64,000 nucleotides of DNA. Source: Aphrophora alni. Its lineage: Eukaryota > Arthropoda > Insecta > Hemiptera > Aphrophoridae. A program made the translations under genes and the position numbers. The stretch's first letter is position 1. The number at the start of each line of letters is the position of its first letter. The stretch covers positions 14,123,092 to 14,187,091 of the forward strand of contig OY740777.1 of NCBI GenBank assembly GCA_963513935.1, in the 5' to 3' direction. The notes beneath the pieces were generated by a model, which did no database searches, was not told where the DNA came from, and worked only from the letters and a program-made list of their open reading frames with translations. Shown piece by piece: positions 47,889 to 58,935 of this stretch.

Positions 47889-48871
47889 TGTTGTCTCTAG
47901 ATTAACTATGACGAACTAAAGCAATTTGTTCTTTATTAACATTTTTAAAGTGGTTGAAACATTCAAATCATAAGGAACTTCCAGAAATACTGATTAGATT
48001 GTGTAAACATACTTCAGAAATTTATTAGTAGTACTAACTAATCAATTATTATTTCTAAAGTGAATTTTTATCACACAGTTTCACAATTATTATAACATGT
48101 GGAACAAGATATGCAATTTGATATTTTTCCTCATTCTATGGCAAACACTTTTGACAGATGTTTGAATAATTTTGTTCGAGATGTTGACAATTATCACAAC
48201 CAAAAATTGTAGCAAATATTGTGTAGATGAAATCTATATATTGAGTTATTTTGCTTTAAATCATGAACATTATTTTGTTTAGTCATAACTTGAAGAGAAA
48301 TGATATAGAATATCATTGATAAATGTGTGATGATATGACAACCACAAGTATTTTGACTGACAAACCAGTGACAACCAATAATTCATTCGGCAATCGTGAT
48401 CGAAAAAATAATAATACATCATTCTTATAAATTGTAAACATCACTCCATTGATTGAAGTCTATGTTTGATTGGGTATTTCTATTTAAGTTTAATACTAGA
48501 ATAGAAAAAAAAAAGTTAGTAAGGAAATAATACAATTAATATGAAGAAAATAAATTTAATAGTTTAAATAATTGTGATTTGGGATTTGTTACACCAGTGA
48601 TATACTAATAAGAAAATCTGAAGAGAATTACCCAATGAAGTCATAGTGCAATATCTCAGATAATATCTTTAATAATATTTAATCAGAGTATAAATCGACA
48701 ATGATACCACCTCTACAACAAATATTTTGTTTTCACTTACAAAGGAGAAATATGATTTGAATACTAATTGGAAATGAAAACTTTTTTATATTGTTACAGT
48801 AGTTCCCAAGTTATAATTATATACGATTTACACTATTGACCGAAGGTACTTGGTAGAACTCCATTTTAATG
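47889..48871. other. 5' flank of the glycosyltransferase gene; no other gene seen
   Basis: AT-rich. It may contain the promoter of the minus-strand glycosyltransferase, but no TATA or initiator can be defended. Confidence 0.4.
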
Positions 48872-49065
48872 AAAAAACAACACAATATTTAGTAAATTCT
48901 TTATTTAATTGAGTCTTGTCGACCATGGTTTCGCCAGCAACGGCATTTACAAGGTCTTTGTTAAGCTGTCCTTGTAAATGCCGTTGCTGGCGAAACCATG
49001 GTTGACAAGACTCAATTAAATTGTAGAATTTACTATATATTGTGTTGTTTTTTCACTATAACTAT
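48872..49065. mobile_element. Hairpin element 3 with hammerhead-like motifs in both arms
   Basis: A near-perfect inverted repeat: the left arm runs to about 48954 (ending GGCATTTACAAGG) and the right arm starts at 48970 (CCTTGTAAATGCC), with a ~15-base loop. ATTTTAATG at 48863-48871 and 49066-49074 forms a possible 9-bp target duplication. Each arm reads CTTGTAAA, T, GCC-GTTGCT-GGC, GAAAC, a CCATGG palindrome, T/C, GACAAG on its outward strand. Confidence 0.75.
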
Positions 49066-49074
49066 ATTTTAATG

Positions 49075-52000
49075 TTAAAAAGTAGGAAATCCAGATTTTT
49101 AAATATATTTTATGCATTTTCTTAAAATGTTCAGGAACAATATAATGTATTGTAGTGAGAAAACTGATATATAATTTTAACACAATTTGGAATTGAAAAC
49201 ATTAAAAAAATTGTAGTTCCTAATTGACAATTTAATAAGTTTTTGCTAGTGATTAAGAATAAATCTATATTCCACCAAAATAATTTGGACATTTCTGCGA
49301 CATAGGTATTTTATCAATACAGTAACAAAATTAAAACATTATGTAGAATTATTACATTTTTTTCAGGTATCAAATTATAAGTGGTTTTATTTTAAAAGCT
49401 GCCATATTTTAGTTTGAATGATGCGACTCATATTAAACCAAGAAAACATTGATCTGTGTAGCTTAATGTTTCTCATATAGACACATGCCATGTTTACATG
49501 CGAGTTATAGCAGAAATCTTGACCTAGCGGATAAAACTAAAAAATATTCACAACAAAGTTCTTGGATACAAAGACTTTTCTATTTTAATTATGTTCACAT
49601 TTTCTCTTCCCTGCTCTAAATAATGTAATGTGTAAAGGGTAACAACAAATGTAAATAATAATAAAAACAAAAAAATGTTAGTAGATTTACCTAAAATATC
49701 CTTTATCAATTTAGCTACAAAAGTTAAAATAAAATATTGAAAATGATCGCACAATTTTGTAATAACTATCATTTGAATTCTTTCTTATCTAAACCTACAT
49801 GAGCTTCTCATTAAAAATAAATGGTGATATGTGAATGGCAAACGAGAACATAATAGTGGATATACAAAATAATAGAGAAATAGATTTGTGTTTCTATCAT
49901 GTTAGCATTTCAGCTGTAAGAAAATCATTTTAAGTTTCAGAAGAAACAGATGATTGTTTTGCCTAAGGGTAAACAAGTGGTTCTTATAAATTGGATTTTT
50001 TTTTATCTAGATTTATTTTCAAAAGAATGTTATCCAAAGTTTTTTTCTAGGACTTTATTTATTTATGAATTTGTAAAGTATGATTGTCACTGAGCTGAAC
50101 TTAATGATACTGCCATTGTTACAAACTTTTCATTTTTAATCTAGACATTAAGATCTTACCAATAAAAAGTCAAGAAAAATGTCAATTTCTTAAAATTACA
50201 GTACCTATAAATACTGCATATTTAATTGTTTTTATTTTTGGTAAAACAAAGAAAAATGGCCTAAAACAAATGTAATAATGAATATAAAAAAGTTATAGCA
50301 TAATTTAGAAGTTATCAGTCAAAATTAACCTTACAGATCAAGAGAGATAAATTATTTATCATTATTAAATTTAAAAAATTCTAAAATAATTTATCGTATA
50401 GACATAACTTTATCTGGTACAGAACATCAAACAACTATAAGCAGCTAAAATGATTATTCCTATCTCAAATAAAGTTTGAATTCTTGAAAATTGAAAACAA
50501 AACATCAAACTATTTAATGCAAGTAAATCAAACAGCCTATATATTGTCATGCATTGTGCGTTGTAACATGCAAAAGCCTTATAAATAGTACATGATGAAA
50601 GACAACAATTAGAAAGGGAACTTATGGTTAAATATCGCCATGTTTGTAAGCATTGCAATAAGTAATTTGTAGTAGTGCATGATGAATTGTGATCTTGGGA
50701 AGCAGAAGAATGGTGTTTAAATTCAATATTTGTGATTATGTCGACTGTTAAAAATAGGCTTAGTAGATACTTTATAACCAAAAAGGGAAATAATGGTTTA
50801 ATATTGTAAAGTTTAATGTACGGAAATTATTTTTCATTCATTTAAAAGATATATAAATTTTAATACAAAATTAGATTAATTTTTTATTTAACTTGTAGTT
50901 GTAATTGTATCAGTTATCTTCGTATTGGATTGTTACAACTATAAGATAAAATATTATACATTATTTTGCCAATTTATTCATGTATATTTAAACAAAAGTT
51001 TAGAAAATTTAGAAGTTCTTTAGTTTGTTAAAATAACTCTAGGTAGCACTGTTGTTTATTTGATAGTTGTTATGAAAACAAAATAGTAGACATACTAGTT
51101 GAAAACAAATTAATGTTTTATTACAACACTAAAAGTAAAAAGAGTAATATTTTTTACGAAAACAACATTATTTAATAAAAACATTTTCATGCTTATTTTG
51201 ACCCCAAATGGGGTTAAAGTAATCAAACAATATACAGAGTGTATAAAAAATTTGAAAACAAAGGTTTTAGCATAGAACGAAAGGGTATTACGGGGACTCT
51301 GTTCCTCATATGGAATGTGATTCACTGAATTTCGTTGTAGTACAAGCACAAATGATGCTGAGTACCTACTCGGAATGTCTGTATGAAATTATAACTAAAG
51401 AAATGTCAATAAAAGCTTTGACATTGTGTAACAACCATCAAGGGAAGGTACACAAGACAGCCAGATGAACATTTTTTTATATATTTTTTATGGAGTTTTG
51501 TTTCCAATATATATGTATGTTGTTACAAACATAAATCATGTGCCTTTTTTGTTACAGCCTGCACATAGTACAGTCATATTAAATCGCTAATAGGCCCTAA
51601 CCACAATCAGGAAAAAATGTAGTTCAAAACTGGATTGTTAAAAATTGTAAGTGTTTCAGTATAGGAGGGCAAGATAAAAAGAAAAAAAAACCGTCAGGAA
51701 TTTAAGGTTATGTTGTTTCAAATTAATCGAAAATGTTAATAAAGATATATAATAAAAAAAATAAAAAAATAATAGTAATAAATTGGTTATGTCAAATATT
51801 ACATAATACATGGTTTGTAGACAACTAATACAAATATATTTACTTAATACAGACCAAAATACAGAATCTAAAATTTCTTCCCCCCAACTTTTTCTGATAC
51901 AAAATTCTTGTTTAACAACTAAACTTATAACTGGTAGATGTTTACACACATGGTCCTTCCTACCGTGATGGTAAAGCTGTATATTCCAAAACTTATTGTG

Positions 52001-52143
52001 TTATTCTGAGGTTGAAGGATCAGATGGAATTGATTTTTGCTGTTAAACTTGGGATTATTAATTCATGGAATGGCTGACATAAACTAAGTGAGCTTACTTA
52101 GGTCCATGTATTTAAATTTAAGAAGTACACTTGCTTTAATAAT
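49075..52143. other. Intergenic, no gene seen
   Basis: AT-rich with no recognised gene. ATACAGAGTGTATAAAAAAT near 51230 resembles a mariner terminal repeat but no transposase remains nearby. Confidence 0.45.
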
Positions 52144-52800
52144 GCAAAATATAGTACAAACATTCTCACTCATCTATCAAATAAAAACGACCTAAAATTT
52201 ATCGTCACCAAAAATGTAATTTCAAAAGTTGTCTATCTTTGCTTGTGCCATAAATTATCTTCACAGCTTAAGTTGTATTTTATTAAAATCAAGTTTTTAA
52301 TGATGGCAGTTAGGTTTTTTACTTCCTATCATGGACACAGGAGTGGGTCATTAACTTTCTTTCACTAAAATTTGATGAGATCGGTAGAGGTGATTTTCAG
52401 AACTTATATATTTTGTAACTGCTTCATAACCAACTTTATGTTTTATACAAATAACACATAAACCAGCCTTTTTGGAGAAATGGTGATTAATAGGTTTTGT
52501 TAGGGTTCTTAGAGACTACACTTGAGCAAAATATTGCAGCTACCCCCAATTTTTAAGTGGAAAAAATGAAATAAAGTTCTGAAATATTCCAAAGAACAGA
52601 ATTTGATTAAAATTGGTCCGTTTGTTTGGGCCGTAGAAAACCGCAATACGACAAGTATCATATGACAATGATGTATAAGCGTAATTCCAAAAGTCACTTT
52701 TTTTGAGGGGATATACATCCGCAAAATATTCTACACTAATGTTTTGACCCATCACACAACTTTCTCTATACTCTATATATATGTTAGAAAGTAAAAAAAG
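52144..52800. repeat. Dispersed repeat family D, copy near 52.4 kb
   Basis: It shares ATCGTCACCAAAAATGTAAT, TTTGCTTGTGCCATAAAT and GTTTGTTTGGGCCGTAGA in order with the copies near 25 and 36 kb. It provides the uninterrupted version of the site where hairpin element 2 inserted in the 36-kb copy. Confidence 0.55.
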
Positions 52801-55675
52801 AAGAAACATATTAGCAAAGATTGCTTTGCGAAATTTGTATACGAGGATAGAAATTTTGATTTTGTTAAATCAAATATAAATATAATCCAAATTTCTTTCA
52901 AAACATATTTGAAGAAGGTACAATCTTTAAAGAGGTAAAAAAAAGAGTTTTTGCCTTTTTAGAACCACTTTTTACTTGTAATAATAATAATAATTCTAGA
53001 ATGGAAGAATCACCACCACTGCAAACACAATCAAGTTTACAGTATTTTACAGCAATGTTTCAGTTTGATTGAATTTTTGTGAGTATTTGATTACAAATTG
53101 GCTGTTCACAAAACACGGAATAATAGTTACAGCATGTTCGGTGAATCCTGGCAACCTCAGAATGACAGTTGTATAATCATGTGTGGGTAACTAAGTGTGC
53201 AATTTAAGACCGACCATATAGAAGATAGAGGAGAAAAGAAAAAATCTGTTGACATAATTTTACCTCTGGGAATTTCAAAATCCTAGTTACCGTGTTGATA
53301 TTTGTTCCCTACAATTACGAATAATTGTTTTAATTTGATATCTACTAGAAATAAAAAAAAACTCCTAATATTATATATATGTGTTTGGTTTTGGAATGTG
53401 CTTCAAATTTTTAGTTTATATTATTTTTTCGTTGAGCAAAATGTAGAATATTAATAATGTAAAAATTCAAATGTCTACATTTAAAATTTTAAATAATGAA
53501 AATAAGTACTGCTCATATATGTAAGTATCATAATAATTTGTATTCTCTGTTTAAACAATTTTTTAATTTATTTTTCCATTGTTTTTCCATTAAACAAAAA
53601 AGTGTTTATCTTTTTATAGTAATACTTTTTCTTTTAGAGCATTAGTATTTGTTAAAATCAGATCTAGTTGGAATACTGATACTTTATTTTTGGCTAGATG
53701 TAAGACTTGGGTATTTAAAAGAAATATTAATTTAGTAGGAGTCTTACTAAAATCGTTAGTTCATAAACATAATTATATTGTTAATATTGTACAAGTTATG
53801 TAATTTAAATTTAAGTTATAAACCGATGCTCAAAAGTGTAGCAATCCCTAGAAGTTTCAAAAGATTATGTTTAGATAGCAGGTAATAATTTATGTTAATG
53901 AAATTTAAACTATTTTAATTTTAAGGATGCACATTACCACAGGGGTAAAACTATAGAGTGATGTGGTGCTCATAGAATATCACATGCAAGCACTTATGAT
54001 CTTACTTGTAATTGCTATGTGTACATATGTATATTTTGAAGAAACTCTAGTGTAAAATTTAGGAAAATCATTATAATTATCAACGGTTTTCATCTATTTC
54101 AGTTTAAAGTGGTGTTTTGCCTCCTGTTCGGGAATACAAATCATTAGGTAGTATTGACAGCTTAACAAATGTGTTTACTACAAATTATAGTTTGGATTTC
54201 ATAAACAAATTTTTGGATTTATCTTTACATTTCAACAAAAAAGTGGTAAGATTTACGGACAAATGAATTGGAATCACTTTTATTCTGGTATTGCATATAT
54301 TTAAGTTTGTTATTTATTATATTATTTCATAAATTATTCAGCTTTTATATTTATCTCAACTGAGTCATTATTATTAGTGATTTATTAAATAATGATTATG
54401 ACTGAATTGATTTATAACAAATGAAAAGTTTTGTTTCTGAATTCAAAATATTAAATTAAAAAACAAAACAATGGGTTCTACTTCAATTTAAATTAGGCCT
54501 ATATATAACATTTGACAAATTATTAATTTTCGTTTATATATAATATTTTAATAAATTAATTGTATCGTTAAAACAGGTTATAAACAAATAATGACAACAT
54601 AAATTAATATATTAATAATTTCAACAGCATTACTTTGCCTAATCTACTTTGATCAACATGTGTAAACTTTCTACTTTACTTGTCTACTTCTACCAAAGAA
54701 TATCTACCATATACAATCTTCTCATCGCTGCCACCATGTGCAGGAATATATTGAAGGCGGAAAAGGTTTACTATACATCGAATTGGATTGCACAAAACAA
54801 TAGTCGTCCCTTTAGTTTTCGAGTTTTTACAATTTTTGTCCATATGAAATTGTTAAATATTACTTTTCATAAAATGTTTAGAACCCATAACTAAATTTAT
54901 ACTATTGCTAATTGATTTAGTTATAAAATATAAAATCTTTTTACTAATTTTAATTTAAAAATTAACTCAATGCTATAGCATAAAACTTTTGTATTTAAAA
55001 ATAAGTTTACCAATTAATTAATTTTTATTCGCTGACACTATTATGTTGGGGCCTCTTGTATAATATCTCTTTGCGTTATTGTACCGCTACATTGTCTGCA
55101 GTTACATCGTCTAGTCATCTCTTCTGAAGCCATCTTTTTCCTCTTCTTAGAGTAGAGTTTACCTTTTAAGTATTCTTTTGGGCTTCTGAGTCTTTAGCAT
55201 CCTCTCTTGTAGGCCTAACCACCTTATTCATTGGGCTCTTACATATTAACAGATCTTGTTCATTTTGTTTATGGTCATATATTAAATTCTCCATAAATCA
55301 TGATCCCTTAAAAGTCCATTTATTCTCCGCCTGATATTTCACTTGTAAGCATGCAAACCAACTAATTTTTCTGTTAAAATAAATCATTTCTTTTTCTACA
55401 AATTTCTATCGTAACCACAGCAGTTTGTACAGAAATCTCGTTGCTCGTACGGTCAATCAAATAAATACAATAAAGATAAAAACTACTAACATAAAACCAC
55501 AAGTGCATTGGGGTTTGAGTCTTTGTGCTGAGAATCAAGTATTCCAAAGCCATGGGCAAGTAACTAAAAATTGTTCATGTGGTATTTCAAACTCAATAGA
55601 AGATACATGAATTAAGACATAACTAATCTTTTGAACAATCAACATTGACAGAATACCTAGTGAAGGATTGTAGCT
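52801..55675. other. Intergenic, no gene seen
   Basis: AT-rich, no gene recognised. The stretch near 55040-55350 is less AT-rich, with phrases such as GTAGGCCTAACCACCTTATT that could be a minus-strand LINE end; the evidence is too thin to call. Confidence 0.45.
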
Positions 55676-55890
55676 TCAGGGAACATCATAGAAGGATTAG
55701 AGTCGAGAATGATGGGACTTGCAGATTTTGCTAATAGAGGGTGGAAACCCCACACCATTTATTAGTAGAATGATGTAGAATCTAGTGGAATGGTGGTACG
55801 AGATTGATGTAGAAGAGATACCTATCCTTGTGTAACTCCTTTCATGCTAATACTTTCAAAATGAATAACTTATTAGAATTATACATCGGT
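55676..55890 (+). pseudogene. LINE RNase H tail relic
   Basis: The plus strand reads VKDCSFREHHRRIRVENDG, TCRFC, then RVETPHHLLVE and, after a shift, SLCNSFHANTFKMNNLLELY. This matches the tail of Jockey/R1-like LINEs (LTGHC.FREHL.RIG....G.CR.C.EEEETPHHLL.EC). Only this tail remains. Confidence 0.8.
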
Positions 55891-57311
55891 ATGCAGACCT
55901 TTTCTGTTTTTAAAATAGAACCGTAGAAGGAATTGGAAGTGATGTACAAATTTTCATTTATGGTCAGTTTAAAATGATTTTTAAATATGACATTTAAAAA
56001 ATCTATTAAAGTTGAGCTTTTATTATTGTATAAATGAATCTTATTTCCTTGGAACCAAAATCGTTGTTAATGGAAATTTGGTTTTAGGGCTATAAAATTG
56101 GATAATTGGATTATTATATAAATAATTCTTTGCAAGTGTGCAACAAGACAATTATGACATTTCTTGAGTTCAAAATTTGCTATGGTTTCCTTTCTGGGTT
56201 TTTCACGGGTTGCTTTTATTTTCTTCATGTAATGCATTTGTTTTGTGTATCAGTTCTTTCAATGATTATGTTTGAAGTAATGTTTTGATTATGACCTTTT
56301 TTTTTTTTGACTAATGTGTCAGGTATCTCATTTCTTTTCAGTCTCATATAAAATGGAACCCATTGGACTGCAACATTTTTCTTGAGTGTTTGTAGATGTT
56401 ACATTGTTTCTGGTTGTTTATTGGATATGGTTTGTATGAATTGATTTGGAATCAAAAATTACTTCTACAAAGACTTGTAGTTTACACAAGAGCTGTTGAA
56501 ATGCCAAAGAAATGCTTTTATATCTCCGTCAAAGTGTGTTTTGTTTAAAACAATTTGTTTCAAGTGTTCACATTTCTGTTAATTTGTTTTAAGATTGATT
56601 GATTCAATGATAAAACTATCAAATTTTGACTTTTCATTACATTACTGTATTTTTTCAATGTTATTTCTATATTTTTTCGGAGTTTCATGCATGGCATTTG
56701 TTAGAGTACGGTACTATTATCATCCTGTCTACAATATAACATTTCTCAGACTTTATGTGGATATAAAAAGATCCAAATTATCTATTCATTTTAACTCAGT
56801 TAATTTTTTGTTAATAGCTGTATATTGAGGCAATAACAGTTTTGAGATCCTGAATAATAAAGTTTAAAAGAATAAAACATTTTAAAATTTGATTTTCTAT
56901 CAAATTAAGTAATAACACAGGTTTAATTTTGAAAATGTTGTTAAATTTTGGGGCACTCCTTTTTAATGGAGAGAAATTGAGTTATATGTAAAGGTAGACT
57001 TTTTCCTTACCAATAGATGTACTCTAATTCATATTTTTCTATACAGATATTTTGTTTGTTCAGAAATTATTGAATTTAAAGTTGTAAGTTTTGGATCAAT
57101 AGATTTATACACATTATAAAAATAAAAAAAGTTTGTAGGAGTAAAAATAGTTAATCTAATATCCAGGTAAAAAACAGTTTAACGAAATTATTTTTAAGTT
57201 TGTAATTTTTTATGCTTCTGATTAATATGGTATTTGATAAATTATGTATGGTTAATGATTTTAGTTTTTAATGTGATCAAGGTAGGTTAAAAACTTGATA
57301 TAATACAGCAT
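55891..57311. other. Intergenic, no gene seen
   Basis: AT-rich with short hydrophobic open frames only. Nothing recognised. Confidence 0.5.
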
Positions 57312-58690
57312 CATTGAAAAAGGTGTCCATAATTTCAATTGTAAATGCCACGAGCAATAATCAGTCTTCTTGATTTCGATGACAACTGTTTATAAATATT
57401 GGAAGTTTTATTATTCATCGTTGTGATAACTTTGAATACTCTGTACTCAAACATGAACGCTATTGTGTCACATGCTGTTCGTCGCTCTAAGCTTGGTAAT
57501 AGTAAAGATGACTGTGCATCAGAAAGTTCAAAGTGTTTTATGCTTTATTGAATCTAAATCAGTGGTTATAGTGCAACTTCATTTTCAGCATACTTACAGA
57601 TTACAAGTATGATTATTCATTGATATAATCAGTTTAAAGAAACTGGAAATGTGGACATAAAGAAATTTACAGGCTGATCACGCACTTCGGATGATAATAT
57701 ACATTTTAATCAGACATACTCTAAAAAGTCTATTGCTCAAGTCAGTTTGAAATTGGCATTGTTAAAACAACTGTTCATATTACATAAATTTTTGAGATTG
57801 CATGTTTAGAAAATTAAATTAAGTATACATATCATCCTAATTAGTCAAATCAGGTTAAATTTACTGTGACAATGCGGAATGGAATAGGCGATGATGAAAG
57901 TTACTTTAAATAATTTTTTTTAATGGTTAAGTAATTTTTGCATTACTAGCTTTTTCCATTTTCAAAAATACCTTATAGCCTATACTCCTCAGTCGGTTAT
58001 GTAGACGTAGGTACAGAGCTGTTTCGCCGATTACATTCAGCTTCATCAGGCTAAGCAGTAACACATAAATGGTTTATATGTTAGTGCTTAGCCTGATGAA
58101 GCCGGCTGTAATCAGCGAAACAGCGCTGTAGCAATGTCTACATGACTGAATGTGGACAATCTAATCAAGGTATTACAGTATATTAATGAAACAGAACAGT
58201 GCAAGGCAACACATAGTAATAAGAAAATGGGTTAAGTAACTTTCCACATATATATTTACCTTCACAACTGTAGAATCTGGGGGGGGGGGAGGGGAAGGCT
58301 ATGCAACCAACCAACATTTTCAGTATGTTTGTGATTCTCCTAAGAAAATGTGTTGTGAAATAAAGTGTTATTGAGTCGTAGGACTGTTCATGTTTGCTGA
58401 AAAAATTATTACAGGTGTCCTATTTTGAAGGAATGGTCCTGTTTGATGGCAGCCAACAAACTCTGATCTGTCTCCAATTTAGTGTTTCTTCTGGGGTCAT
58501 TTGAGAACATTGTCTATACTGAGAAAATCCAATATCTGTTATTTCAGAGAGAGATCAATACCGCCATAGTGACTGTTACTTTTGGTACGATCGAGAGTAC
58601 TGTGTTGAGGTTGACTATTGCCTAGATATTTGGAGAGCAAGAGCAGTTGTTCATATTGAAACTTATTAGGTAATGTAAAGAAACTGAATT
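57312..58690 (+). pseudogene. Mariner-type transposase relic, copy B, interrupted by hairpin element 4
   Basis: Plus-strand frames give NQFKETGNVDIKKFTG, SRTSDDNIHFNQTYSKKSIA, VKFTVTMRNGIGDDESYFK near 57855, FENIVYTEKI near 58503 and INTAIVTVT near 58558. This is the order of the HTH linker, the region before the DDE core and the C-terminus in insect mariner/SETMAR-like transposases. It is colinear with 31625-32790. The frame is broken by stops and by an inserted hairpin element at 57935-58225. A run of ten G lies at the Trp-Gly position (58279-58288), as in copy A. Confidence 0.8.
57935..58225. mobile_element. Hairpin element 4 with hammerhead-like motifs in both arms
   Basis: The insertion lies inside the mariner relic. 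ATGGTTAAGTAA (57923-57934) and ATGGGTTAAGTAA (58227-58239) flank it as an imperfect ~12-bp target duplication, and mariner copy A lacks the insertion at the same place. An inverted repeat spans 57990-58148 (CAGTCGG...TGACTG). Both arms contain, on the outward strand, CTTAGC, CTGATGA, A, a short stem, GAAAC, then ACAGCGCTGT (right arm; self-complementary) or ACAGCTCTGT (left arm), then A. Confidence 0.8.
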
Positions 58691-58816
58691 ATTTTCTGTA
58701 TCTTTTGGTATAAAAATACCTAAACCATAAGATTTGTTATTTTATCTCGAAATTAATGGACAGAATTTTCTATGAATAATTACCAATAGTTACGAAACAC
58801 TTCAATGCTCACAAAC

Positions 58817-58935
58817 AACAAGATGATGTTTCAACGACTAAATCATCATCTTCTGGTATTACTTAAGAACAAAACTTATGCCACTCCAAAACTGAAGATG
58901 ACGACTTGATCGTTGAAACATCATCTTATTGAGGT
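58817..58935. mobile_element. Hairpin element 5 (short inverted repeat with the same motif)
   Basis: CAACAAGATGATGTTTCAAC at 58817-58836 is inverted at 58911-58930, as part of arms of about 42 bp around a ~35-bp loop. The right arm reads CTGAAGA, T, a stem GACGA-CTTGA-TCGTT, GAAACATCATC. No flanking duplication was found, so its limits are uncertain. Confidence 0.6.

Noticed and set aside
55040..55350. Possible minus-strand LINE 3' end (GTAGGCCTAACCACC region).
   Set aside because: The likeness is to typical phrasing only. I could not read a convincing protein motif.
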